Below, piece by piece: positions 1 to 7,049 of a stretch of DNA of 12,454 nucleotides. The notes beneath the pieces were generated by a model. It worked only from the letters and a program-made list of their open reading frames with translations. It had not been told where the DNA came from and searched no databases. Location: assembly GCA_945889235.1 (NCBI GenBank), contig CAMDBK010000060.1, positions 1 to 12,454 on the forward strand, written 5' to 3'. The position numbers and the translations under genes are program-made. Origin of the DNA: Chitinophaga pinensis. GTDB lineage: Bacteria; Bacteroidota; Bacteroidia; SXHM01. The number at the start of each line of letters is the position of its first letter. Within the stretch, counting starts at the first letter, position 1.

Positions 1-343
1 GGTTAGTTGTTATTTCCTGACTTACTTTGGCGCGCCACAAGGGATCTCGTGCGCTGTTGGCCATCATGCTGGGTTGCCAGTGATCATAGAGGTTTACATC
101 ATCGCCTGCTTCGTTTACATTGGCATTGCCTGACGAATCTCTTCCGTGGCATCCGCTGCAACGGAAGGAGTTGAGAAAGTAATCGCCCTCGTCTATCGGT
201 GCGCGGCTGTGGTCACGAAAAGCGCGGAGTTCTTCTTCTGTGTGGAAACGTGCTGATACCTGATTTTGTCCCAGACTGAAAACGGACATGGCAGCAATGA
301 AACAAAGTATTACAACAAGAACAAGAAGTCGTTTTGTATTCAT
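1..343 (-). CDS. Secreted c-type cytochrome, N-terminal part (cut by window edge)
   Basis: This reading frame is open from an ATG at 343 down to the window edge, giving 114 residues with the C-terminus missing. Residues 1-25 form a signal peptide: a basic start (MNTKR), a hydrophobic core (LLVLVVILCFIAAM) and a likely cleavage site near SLGQ. Residues 62-66 are CSGCH, the CXXCH site for covalent haem c attachment, so the mature protein should be periplasmic or exported and redox-active. The following stretch, ending HWQPSMMANSARDPLWRAKV, resembles the N-terminal part of multihaem cytochrome-like proteins of Bacteroidota, some of which end in a T9SS sorting domain. That resemblance is from memory, and only one haem site is visible here. 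The 121-bp gap upstream and a -7-like element at 364-371 suggest its own promoter. Electron donor and substrate cannot be inferred. Confidence 0.8.
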   Translation of the reverse strand, partial: MNTKRLLVLVVILCFIAAMSVFSLGQNQVSARFHTEEELRAFRDHSRAPIDEGDYFLNSFRCSGCHGRDSSGNANVNEAGDDVNLYDHWQPSMMANSARDPLWRAKVSQEITTN

Positions 344-363
344 TCAAACATTTTAAACGCAGG

Positions 364-371
364 TAAAAGTA
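364..371 (-). promoter_or_regulatory. Possible -7 element for the cytochrome gene
   Basis: On the minus strand this reads TACTTTTA, seven of eight positions matching Bacteroidota TAnnTTTG. It lies 20 nt before the ATG at 343. Similar TAnTTTTA elements sit about 17-20 nt before the starts at 2006 and 9833. I see no clear -33 element, so support is weak. Confidence 0.25.
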
Positions 372-464
372 GGGTTTTATGTTTTGTAGAGAACTGTATT
401 TCGTTGGATGGTAACTGCTGCCGATACGTAAGTATTATTTTGTGGTGAATTACACAGAAATAAA

Positions 465-2006
465 CTAAAATTTTGGTGCGCTTACCGACCTGTATTTTTG
501 CTTTGCCGGTGAGTAAAAGCCTTTTGATTCGCGTTCTATTTCAAACACCAGTTCTTTCTTCACTGTTTTACCCGGGTCCAGTTTCATCTGCCAGGTAATT
601 TCACCCACTTCTTCATCAAACTTTCCGCCCGAAAGGTTTTGGATATCCACCGCTGCTGCCTTTGTCTGCGAAATAGGAACCTGTTCGAGCAAATGAAGTT
701 CAACCGGAACCGAAGTATTGTTTCTCAACTCATATTCAAATGCAATTTTATCTTTAATTTTTTTACCTATGCCCGATTCTTTGCTGAAGGTTTGGTTGGC
801 AATTTCTTTGCGGTTTACATATACAGTGTTATCTTTTCCTACGGGTAATAACAAGGTATCGGTAAATTCGCTGAAACCGATTGATGATTTACCTATCTCG
901 TTATTTTTGAAAGTTACGTTAGCAACTCCATCAACAAACCCTAAAGTATCCCATCCTGTAACCTGCGCCACCAGGTAGGCTTCGGGATCCAGAACAGGAA
1001 AAGCATAATAGTAGAACGTAGCAGGTAAGTCCACTGTCATAATGGGAAAAGAGAAAACGGTACTGTTCGGTTTAATCGAATAAAACCCTTTCAGTATCCG
1101 CAATTTCAGGTACGATGGAATATTGATATCTTCATAAGCAACACCTTCCAGTTGTGCAATGTCTTCTTTGTTCTGTGTAGCATTCTTTTGCTGCTGTTGA
1201 TTACCGTAGGGCTCGTTGTAGTACGAGCGTTGTCCACCCGAAAGTGTCCAGGGCTCAGCGGGCTTGGGAAGCTCGGTAGGTGAATCCAAGGGAAAGGATG
1301 AAGATAATTTTACTTTTATATCGGTCCAGTTCTCGCCCGTTTGGCTCATTACGCGCGCCAGATACTTTACTTCAATTTTGTTTTCGGCAAGGTCGTTCAC
1401 TATAATTTCATAGCCCGGGCTCCATCCTATTCCACCCACCAGGTATTGTATACTCAACGAAGTGTTCATGTCTTTTTCCAGGGAAACAAGTATCTTAAGA
1501 ATGGCAGCGTTGTCGTTTTCTAATTGTATTTGTTCCAGCTTCTTTGATTCGTCCAGTCTTTTTTCAACATCACGCAAGTCGCGTTTTATTTCAAGAATTT
1601 TGGAGGAATAATATTCCAGCATCTTTTCAAGGTCAGGAACTTCTTTAACAAATGTTGGTTCTTTGTATTTCAACTCAAGCAAAGCTAACTGGTTTTGCAA
1701 TGCGTCTTTACTGTCGAGTAATTGGTTCAACTCTTCTTTGGTCAGCTTTTTTACAATGGATTTATTGAGGATAGTTATCTCCTTGTTATTGATTTTAAGT
1801 GTACTCAGCAATAACTTGGAAGAAACATTCTCTATCACCAATTCAGAAACACCGGAAGAAAGTTTAACAGTGGCAGTGCGGTTAACCAAAGCTCCTGAAT
1901 GGTATATAGTAACTTCATTCACTTTTGAATCCAGTTTTACTTCATCTGCTTTTATTGATAAATTTAATAAAACAAGGAAGAAGAGGACAAGTGTTTTTGA
2001 TTTCAT
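465..2006 (-). CDS. MuiA-family DUF4139 domain-containing protein
   Basis: This is a 513-residue exported protein of the mucoidy-inhibitor MuiA family, usually about 500-600 residues. It has a signal peptide (MKSKTLVLFFLVLLNLSIKA), a DUF4140-like N-terminal region (about 27-115) and a charged heptad-rich coiled coil (about 90-175). A DUF4139 beta-rich domain follows (about 188-490), recognisable from GWSPGYEI and the YLARVMSQTGENWTDIKVKLS block. A low-complexity linker with a QQQQ run (about residues 250-285) interrupts DUF4139. The family's biochemical role is not established; the name comes from an effect on mucoid exopolysaccharide in one bacterium, so no precise function should be assumed. 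I chose the ATG at 2006 over one three codons upstream at 2015 because it gives a cleaner signal peptide and sits about 20 nt from a -7-like element. The stop is TAG (465-467). It is transcribed divergently from the DUF983 gene. Confidence 0.88.
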   Translation of the reverse strand: MKSKTLVLFFLVLLNLSIKADEVKLDSKVNEVTIYHSGALVNRTATVKLSSGVSELVIENVSSKLLLSTLKINNKEITILNKSIVKKLTKEELNQLLDSKDALQNQLALLELKYKEPTFVKEVPDLEKMLEYYSSKILEIKRDLRDVEKRLDESKKLEQIQLENDNAAILKILVSLEKDMNTSLSIQYLVGGIGWSPGYEIIVNDLAENKIEVKYLARVMSQTGENWTDIKVKLSSSFPLDSPTELPKPAEPWTLSGGQRSYYNEPYGNQQQQKNATQNKEDIAQLEGVAYEDINIPSYLKLRILKGFYSIKPNSTVFSFPIMTVDLPATFYYYAFPVLDPEAYLVAQVTGWDTLGFVDGVANVTFKNNEIGKSSIGFSEFTDTLLLPVGKDNTVYVNRKEIANQTFSKESGIGKKIKDKIAFEYELRNNTSVPVELHLLEQVPISQTKAAAVDIQNLSGGKFDEEVGEITWQMKLDPGKTVKKELVFEIERESKGFYSPAKQKYRSVSAPKF

Positions 2007-2026
2007 ACTGCTCATAATTTATAGGG

Positions 2027-2034
2027 TAAAAATA
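2027..2034 (-). promoter_or_regulatory. Possible -7 element for the MuiA-family gene
   Basis: The minus strand reads TATTTTTA, seven of eight matches to TAnnTTTG. It is 20 nt before the ATG at 2006 and only 11 nt before the alternative ATG at 2015, which slightly favours the later start. No -33 element is evident. Confidence 0.25.
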
Positions 2035-2099
2035 GAGAATTCTGTTTAGCATTGAATATAAATGCTGAACTTTATGTGCGTCAAATTGTTTCAGATAGC

Positions 2100-2468
2100 A
2101 TGAGTTCAAACCGAATACTTTCACTCCTCAAAGGCAAATGCCCCAAATGCGAAACGGGTGATATCTTCTCCGATAAAGGTAGCTTACTTAAATTCAAAGC
2201 TCCGGTGATGAATGTAACCTGTCCGCATTGCAATCATAAGTTTGAACGCGAGCCCGGTTATTTCTTCGGGGCTATGTTTGTGAGTTATGCAATTACGGTA
2301 AGCGAAGGAATACTTGTTTTTCTTTTATGGGAGTTTTTTATGCCTGGCAATTACGACTTCCGTGTAATAGGATTAATTGCACTTACGCTGCTGGTATTCT
2401 GGTTTACCAACTTCCGCCTTTCACGTATTATATGGATGTATTTCTTTACAAAGAAAGAAGAAGCTTAA
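2100..2468 (+). CDS. DUF983 family small membrane protein
   Basis: This 122-residue protein has two CxxC pairs, C14/C17 (KCPKC) and C41/C44 (CPHC), a probable zinc-ribbon-like metal site. The EREPGYFFGAMFVSYA motif typical of DUF983 follows, then two membrane segments (about 55-80 and 88-106) and a basic, aromatic C-terminus. The function of the family is unknown. The frame is open further upstream to 2052, but the ATG at 2100 is preferred: it gives the family's usual short N-terminus (MSSNRILSLLKGKCPKC), while the extra 16 residues look like translated leader. An imperfect -7-like TAGCATTG lies at 2047-2054. The gene is divergent from the MuiA-family gene and convergent with the interrupted barrel gene, whose stop overlaps its own by 4 nt. 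Confidence 0.88.
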   Translation: MSSNRILSLLKGKCPKCETGDIFSDKGSLLKFKAPVMNVTCPHCNHKFEREPGYFFGAMFVSYAITVSEGILVFLLWEFFMPGNYDFRVIGLIALTLLVFWFTNFRLSRIIWMYFFTKKEEA

Positions 2469-3187
2469 TTACTGCTTCTGCGAAAAAGCCCAATCTGTAA
2501 TTGCACACCTGTGTTCCAGCTATAGGTATCGTTATCTACCGGGTCGTTGAAAAAAGTATTTGGATTTATTTCTTCGTTAACTCTGTAAATATCGGTTTTA
2601 AGGTAAGGGAACTGGAAATATGGACGGATAAAAATACCACCCGGAAGATTTTCAGTGGAGAGAATAATCTGCACAAAAATCGTACTTCCTACCAGCAGGT
2701 TTTTCTGTATCTCCTGAAATTCTGCAGGATCAAAAACACCGTTTTGACCAACGCGTGTAAATATCCGTTCATACCCGAAGTCAAATGATAGTCCGAGGTT
2801 TACTCTTAACTTACGGGTTTGACCAAGTGCAACACCAAAACCTACGTTAAAGGAATTCATTCTCCATTTCAACTCTCTGCTTCCTTCAACTCCGTTGGGT
2901 TGCATTCCACTTGCGCTGCGTGTCATGTGCCGCCCCACCCAGGTTAAATCAAACATCAGTTTTCTGCTGCTTCCTCCAAGCGAAGCACAAAAACCATTTG
3001 GAAATGTAAAGTTACCCATTGGCTTGGTCAGCTAGCTTCTGGTTTCGTTGTAACGGCCCACCACATAGTTAAGCCCGCCCATCTTTGCATAACCAAGGTT
3101 ATAGCCAAAGGTGGTGTAGAAATGTGTTTGCGAAAACGAAGCTGTAAAAGCAAAAAGTGCTACGGTAAGAAGTATATATTTCTTCAT
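2465..3187 (-). pseudogene. Outer-membrane beta-barrel protein interrupted by an in-frame TAG
   Basis: Reading from the ATG at 3187, codons 1-51 encode a signal peptide (MKKYILLTVALFAFTASFSQ) and the first strands of a mature barrel-like protein (THFYTTFGYNLGYAKMGG). Codon 52 is TAG (3032-3034). The same frame then continues without a shift for 188 codons to a TAA at 2465-2467. The downstream part has the alternating aromatic/glycine pattern of a small outer-membrane barrel (FNVGFGVALGQ, LRVNLGLSFDFGYERIF) and ends in YSWNTGVQLQIGLF. A gene called from the next ATG (3019) would be a 184-residue protein with no signal peptide, which could not reach the outer membrane. TAG terminates the MuiA-family gene nearby, so general reassignment is unlikely. 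Pseudogenisation, a sequencing error (TGG or CAG read as TAG) or readthrough all remain possible. The exact barrel family is not recognised. Confidence 0.75.
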
Positions 3188-3279
3188 GATTTTGGTTGTT
3201 TTTTGATATTACTATTTGTTTTTTTAAAGGAATCAAAGAGATCGCTTCGCTCAGTTGGTAAACAAAACTATTAAAAACA

Positions 3280-3311
3280 AACAACCCCTGCAAAAAATTG
3301 CAAGGGTTGTT
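3280..3311. terminator. Hairpin terminator downstream of the 968-aa gene
   Basis: AACAACCCCTGC (3280-3291) pairs with GCAAGGGTTGTT (3300-3311), a 12-bp stem with one mismatch and an 8-nt AT loop. On the minus strand it is followed by TTTGTTTTT, consistent with an intrinsic terminator for the gene ending at 3356. A closely similar hairpin lies at 10476-10502. Confidence 0.65.
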
Positions 3312-3316
3312 TTACT

Positions 3317-3341
3317 CCCCCTCCTTTTTTCAAGGAGGGGG
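3317..3341. repeat. GC-rich perfect inverted repeat with G-tract tail
   Basis: CCCCCTCCTT (3317-3326) pairs perfectly with AAGGAGGGGG (3332-3341) around a 5-nt loop. G-tracts continue on the plus strand to 3353. It lies between the stop of the 968-aa gene and the hairpin at 3280-3311. Similar C/G-tract palindromes recur between genes in Bacteroidota, by recollection only, so this may be a dispersed REP-like element rather than a dedicated terminator. Confidence 0.55.
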
Positions 3342-3355
3342 TAAGGGGGGTGGTA

Positions 3356-6262
3356 TTACTCTTTGGCTACCATCATTCTCCTCGTAGCTCTTACTTCTTT
3401 ATTACTCAAGGTATAGAAATAAACTCCCGCAGGAAGGTTGCCTGTAAAGAATTCAATTTTATTAAACCCTGCTGAAGCCTGTACCTGACGTGTTTCTAAA
3501 AGCTTGCCTTCAATGGTGGTTACATTCAACACATAATCACCCGGCATATCCGAAACAAAATTGATAATGGTGCTGCTGTTAAACGGGTTGGGAATATTCT
3601 GCAACAGGTTAAAGCCCGGTGTTCCGTTTTCTTCAATACCGTTTGGCGGCTGGGTTATAGTTAGTACCAGTGTATCGGAACAAATAGCGTCTTCAACAAT
3701 AATAGTGTATGTGCCTGCTGCTATATTAAATAAGTCTTCCGTGGTTGCACCGTTATTCCAGTGAATAGAAAAAGGCGGAGTTGCTCCGCTGATTTCAACA
3801 TCAAGAAATCCGTTTGAACCATCAAAAACAGTTACATTTTGTCCCTGAACCGAGTCAATGGAAAGTGTGCAGGTTAAATCTGCAAAACAGTTTTTGAGGT
3901 AAATAGAATCACGCTGACCAAAGCCTGAACATGATTCAACAATGGCAGGAAACTCACCCGGTACCGGTGGCACCACCAACTGAACCGACTCTGTTCCACC
4001 CGCTGCAACAGTTATGGTAATCGCATCTAAGTTATAAGCCTGGTCTTCGGTAATAAGGCTGCAACTATCGGCATAATTAATAATCTGGAAAGGTGGAACG
4101 TTTACAGTAACAGCACCCACTCCTATATTGGTTGCCGATATAATCCATGTTCCGTTAGGGTCACCCGGAAAAAGTGATGTCAACGGAATACAAGGCAGCG
4201 TTCCACCGGGCAATATACTAATCAACTGCTGTGTTATAGTAATGTGTGTTCCGGGCAGGTATTGGTCGTTTACATTGAATGAAGTTCCGTCAGGGAAAAT
4301 AAACACCAGCGGGTCAAGTGCCCATCCGCTGTCGCCTGTAATAACAGGGCATATAACCATGCTTGGGCGGCAGTCAGCAGTTAAAGTATCCCAAACTACC
4401 GGGGTAATGTTGGCAGCTTCGGCAATAAACGGTGTGATGAAATACCAGCCTTCTTCTAAGCTGTCTTCAAGATTGGCACACAGGCGTTGGTAAGAATACG
4501 ATGAGTCATTTAATCCGGGATAAACATAGCCTGCATTATTGGCGTTGGTAGCCTGCGCCTGATTACTTACCGGACCAAACGAAGAAGGTGTTACCGCCCA
4601 TGCCACATTAAAACCCTGACTGGCAACAAAGCCTTCAGAAAGTACAACGGCAAGGTCGCCACAGCAAAGTGTATCTTTTGAAACGGAAGCAATTCCACCG
4701 GCTAAACAAAGCGTAAAAGGAAATGATTCACTCTGGCATCCCGTAGAGTTTGTAAAGGTTGCGGTATATGGACCTGAAGTGGTTTGTCCGCCCAGTGTAT
4801 TGTTGGTTGAATCAGTTACCAGCACTCCGTTATTATACCATTGCACATCGTATAAGCCGCTATTGTTATTGGTTATCTGCAAGGCATTCAATGAAGGATT
4901 GAACGTAATAAAAGGCTGAGCTGGGTCATTGACAAACTGAACGCGGATTGAATCAGCGCGGTTAAGACAGAAGGTAGTAGTATCTGTAATCAACAAATTA
5001 TAATAGCCTGTAGGGCCGGGAACGCTTACCCAAACTGCTTCGCTGTCTGAGATAAAGGTCTGGCTCTGCGACCACTGATAGGTATAAGGACCCGGGTCGG
5101 TTGTAAGTAATAATGAATCACCCAGACAAACGCTGTCGTTAGGAGTAGCATACATTGGGGGAACGGGAGGATTTGCATACACCGTTATTGTATCGGTTAC
5201 GCTGTAAACAGTGTCAACTGCCAAGGCAATGGTGTAGGTTCCGAAGGTTTCGGGAGTAGTAAAGTTAAAAGTTCCTGCTGCGTTAGCATATGTTGGAAAA
5301 ACTCCAAGATTATCGTTCTGAGAAGTTCCATCCTGATCCCAGAAGTTTAGTGAAAACGAAGGGTTTTCAAGTACAAGTCCAAGGTTTGACCATGAGTTGG
5401 AAAGGTTGTTGCTTCCGGCAGAAGAGGTATAGTTTTGTGATCCGTTAGTAAACAAGAAATACAAATCGGGTGAACCCTGACAAACTCCAAACAAACTTAC
5501 CTCTTCAATATCACCGCACCATCCCGAACCTGAGGCAGTAACCGTTACATTAGTCAATACATAATTATAAACGGTAGTAATTAAGCTCGGGTAATAATCG
5601 CCCGGAATAGTGTAACTCTGAACAGGAGGATTTTGAGCCGTGCTTGTATTTCCGTTATCAAAATTCCATGCATAGTGTGTAACCTGGTTAGGTGAAAAAT
5701 CAAGATAACCCTCGTAGGTAACATCAATACTTCCGCAACCCGATGGCGGGTTAAACCCAAAGTAAGGATTGCCACCCGGTGCCGGGTCAACAATAAGGAA
5801 CAAGGTAAAGCTGGCAGGATTGTTAATGGTTCCTATAGGTGTAGTAACGTTAGCCACCACCGAAACTATTACGTTGTAGTTTCCGGGTACGGTAGGCGTA
5901 CCACATATTTTTACACAACCGCGTGAATCAGCAGTTACAGTATAAGCGCAGCCGGGCTGGTCGCAACTGTAAGTCAAACCGGCAGGCATACCTACAATCT
6001 GGGTAACGGTAATTGCGTTGAGGGTAACATTTTGTCCGCTTCCCTGATCAACAAAGTTGCGGGGCATAAAAAAGGTTAAGTCCTGATCGTAAGGAACGTT
6101 TTGTGTGGCATTGGGCAATACCGATGGGCACAGCGTAGGCGCAACGGGGTTTATTCCCACACCGCACTGATTGTCTATCTGGCAAGAAGGACATTGCGCA
6201 TAAGAATTGATAATTGATAATTGATAATTGATAATTGTAAGGAGAAGTAATACTTTCTTCAT
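3356..6262 (-). CDS. T9SS type A sorting-domain surface protein with PKD and SprB-like domains
   Basis: This is a 968-residue secreted protein. Residues 1-22 are a signal peptide (MKKVLLLLTI...SYA). A cysteine-rich N-terminal module (about 23-160) contains an Ig/cadherin-like unit ending in GTPTVPGNYNVIVSV. A PKD-like domain spans about 165-245 (YAWNFDNGNTSTAQNPPVQSY), followed by several Ig-like beta modules up to about 790. A SprB-like repeat at about 796-872 (GFLDVEISGATPPFSIHWNNG) is followed by a type A sorting domain at about 884-968 with NIPNPFN, GKLLETRQV and LPAGVYFY. By family knowledge it crosses the inner membrane by Sec and the outer membrane by T9SS, with the sorting domain usually removed. 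I see no catalytic motif; adhesion or surface structure is an inference. The signal peptide's hydrophobic region is encoded by a 7-nt tandem array, which is unusual. An exact -7 element lies at 6286-6293. Confidence 0.88.
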   Translation of the reverse strand: MKKVLLLLTIINYQLSIINSYAQCPSCQIDNQCGVGINPVAPTLCPSVLPNATQNVPYDQDLTFFMPRNFVDQGSGQNVTLNAITVTQIVGMPAGLTYSCDQPGCAYTVTADSRGCVKICGTPTVPGNYNVIVSVVANVTTPIGTINNPASFTLFLIVDPAPGGNPYFGFNPPSGCGSIDVTYEGYLDFSPNQVTHYAWNFDNGNTSTAQNPPVQSYTIPGDYYPSLITTVYNYVLTNVTVTASGSGWCGDIEEVSLFGVCQGSPDLYFLFTNGSQNYTSSAGSNNLSNSWSNLGLVLENPSFSLNFWDQDGTSQNDNLGVFPTYANAAGTFNFTTPETFGTYTIALAVDTVYSVTDTITVYANPPVPPMYATPNDSVCLGDSLLLTTDPGPYTYQWSQSQTFISDSEAVWVSVPGPTGYYNLLITDTTTFCLNRADSIRVQFVNDPAQPFITFNPSLNALQITNNNSGLYDVQWYNNGVLVTDSTNNTLGGQTTSGPYTATFTNSTGCQSESFPFTLCLAGGIASVSKDTLCCGDLAVVLSEGFVASQGFNVAWAVTPSSFGPVSNQAQATNANNAGYVYPGLNDSSYSYQRLCANLEDSLEEGWYFITPFIAEAANITPVVWDTLTADCRPSMVICPVITGDSGWALDPLVFIFPDGTSFNVNDQYLPGTHITITQQLISILPGGTLPCIPLTSLFPGDPNGTWIISATNIGVGAVTVNVPPFQIINYADSCSLITEDQAYNLDAITITVAAGGTESVQLVVPPVPGEFPAIVESCSGFGQRDSIYLKNCFADLTCTLSIDSVQGQNVTVFDGSNGFLDVEISGATPPFSIHWNNGATTEDLFNIAAGTYTIIVEDAICSDTLVLTITQPPNGIEENGTPGFNLLQNIPNPFNSSTIINFVSDMPGDYVLNVTTIEGKLLETRQVQASAGFNKIEFFTGNLPAGVYFYTLSNKEVRATRRMMVAKE
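6205..6237. repeat. Heptanucleotide tandem repeat inside a signal-peptide coding region
   Basis: Four and a half-plus perfect copies of AATTGAT on the plus strand (ATCAATT on the coding minus strand) fall within codons 9-20 of the 968-aa T9SS protein and encode TIINYQLSIIN. The heptamer has no stop in any of its three phases. Loss of a single copy would shift the frame and reach a TAG ten codons after the array. Loss or gain of three copies would remove or add seven residues in frame. Confidence 0.9.
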
Positions 6263-6285
6263 GATATATTTTTGAATTAAGGCTG

Positions 6286-6293
6286 CAAATGTA
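6286..6293 (-). promoter_or_regulatory. -7 promoter element of the 968-aa T9SS gene
   Basis: The minus strand reads TACATTTG, an exact match to Bacteroidota TAnnTTTG, 23 nt upstream of the ATG at 6262. No obvious TTTG-type -33 box is seen at the usual spacing. Confidence 0.5.
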
Positions 6294-6318
6294 AAAAAAT
6301 TATAGGCATTTTTGTAGC

Positions 6319-6398
6319 ATTGCGGAATGCGAATTTTAAACCCGATAACTATCGGGTGCGAATTACTGATTAATCCGCAATTTAAAATTTAAAATTCG
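6319..6398. repeat. Nested inverted repeats in a divergent promoter region
   Basis: The core CCCGATAACTATCGGG (6341-6356) is a perfect 7-bp-arm palindrome with a 2-nt centre. It is flanked by the 8-bp direct repeat TGCGAATT (6328-6335 and 6357-6364), by an inverted pair ATTGCGGA/TCCGCAAT (6319-6326 and 6374-6381), and by an 11-bp inverted pair CGAATTTTAAA/TTTAAAATTCG (6330-6340 and 6388-6398). A heptamer array, AATTTAA x 2.6, covers 6379-6396. It may be a small dispersed palindromic element; only one copy is visible here. Confidence 0.55.
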
Positions 6399-6410
6399 AA
6401 ATACTATTCT

Positions 6411-6992
6411 ATGATTGCCGTTAAAGATACCTTAGTCAGTGATGAAGTGCTGGCAAAAAAGTTTGTGTGTGACCTTAGCGCCTGCAAAGGTGCCTGTTGT
6501 GTTGAAGGTGAGGCGGGCGCACCCATTGACGAGGAAGAAGCCCTCATCCTTGACAAGATTTATGAGCAGGTAAAACCGTTTATGAATGCCACCGGCATAA
6601 AAACCATTGAGCGTAAAGGTAAATGGGTAAAGAACTTTGCCAACGAACTGGAAACACCGCTTAATACCAAAAACAAACACTGCGCTTACGTTACATTTGA
6701 CGAAAACAAAATAGCTAAGTGCGCCATTGAAATGGCAAACCGTGCCGGCAAGATTGATTTCAAGAAACCCGTTTCATGTCACCTCTACCCTATCCGCATA
6801 AAGGACATGAAAAGCTACCTTGCCCTTAACTACGAGAAATGGAGCGTATGTAAACCCGCTCTGGGTTGTGGCGAAAAGCTGAATGTTCCTGTTTACAAAT
6901 TTCTGAAAGAACCTCTTATCCGCAAGTTTGGAAAAGCATGGTATAAGGAACTGGAAGGGATTGCTGCCGAGTTGGAGAAAATAAAAAAGTAA
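6411..6992 (+). CDS. DUF3109 family cysteine-rich protein
   Basis: This 193-residue protein has nine cysteines: C20, C25, C29 and C30 in FVCDLSACKGACCVEGE, then C91 (KHCAY), C104 (KCAIE), C123 (VSCHLYPIRI), C147 and C153. The CxxxCC core and the later CHLYPIR motif are typical of DUF3109, which resembles YkgJ-type proteins thought to bind zinc or an iron-sulphur cluster. No enzymatic activity is established. There is no signal peptide, so it should be cytoplasmic. The ATG at 6411 gives the usual family N-terminus (MIAVKDTLVSDEVLAKKFVC), and length and motifs appear complete. It is divergent from the T9SS gene, across an intergenic region full of inverted repeats. Confidence 0.92.
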   Translation: MIAVKDTLVSDEVLAKKFVCDLSACKGACCVEGEAGAPIDEEEALILDKIYEQVKPFMNATGIKTIERKGKWVKNFANELETPLNTKNKHCAYVTFDENKIAKCAIEMANRAGKIDFKKPVSCHLYPIRIKDMKSYLALNYEKWSVCKPALGCGEKLNVPVYKFLKEPLIRKFGKAWYKELEGIAAELEKIKK

Positions 6993-7010
6993 AATCAGGC
7001 TTACTTCTTT
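6987..7010 (+). terminator. Weak hairpin with T-run after the DUF3109 gene
   Basis: AAGTAA (6987-6992, including the stop codon) pairs with TTACTT (7001-7006), followed by CTTTTTTTACTTTTT. The stem is short and AT-rich, but the long T-run suits a weak intrinsic terminator before the promoter-like element at 7027. Confidence 0.35.
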
Positions 7011-7026
7011 TTTTACTTTTTATCTA

Positions 7027-7034
7027 TAGCTTTG
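7027..7034 (+). promoter_or_regulatory. -7 promoter element of the 108-aa small protein
   Basis: TAGCTTTG matches Bacteroidota TAnnTTTG exactly and is followed by CACCCC, a common context in that phylum. It lies 15 nt before the GTG at 7050. The TTG inside it should therefore not be taken as a start codon, although its frame is open. Confidence 0.5.
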
Positions 7035-7049
7035 CACCCCGATTGTAAA

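Noticed and set aside
266..448. Short plus-strand frame spanning the cytochrome signal peptide and the gap upstream
   Set aside because: It is antisense to a convincing signal peptide start and has no recognisable features.
1663..2049. Long open frame on the plus strand opposite the 5' half of the MuiA-family gene
   Set aside because: It is antisense to a well-supported coding region, has no domain-like composition, and its length is explained by the codon pattern of the real gene.
3099..3293. Small minus-strand frame across the barrel gene start and the adjoining terminator
   Set aside because: It starts in a hairpin stem and runs in a different frame from the better-supported signal peptide at 3187.
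7032..7049. TTG at 7032 as the start of the small exported protein
   Set aside because: The TTG is the end of an exact TAnnTTTG promoter element, and the extra residues would spoil the signal peptide; the GTG at 7050 fits better.
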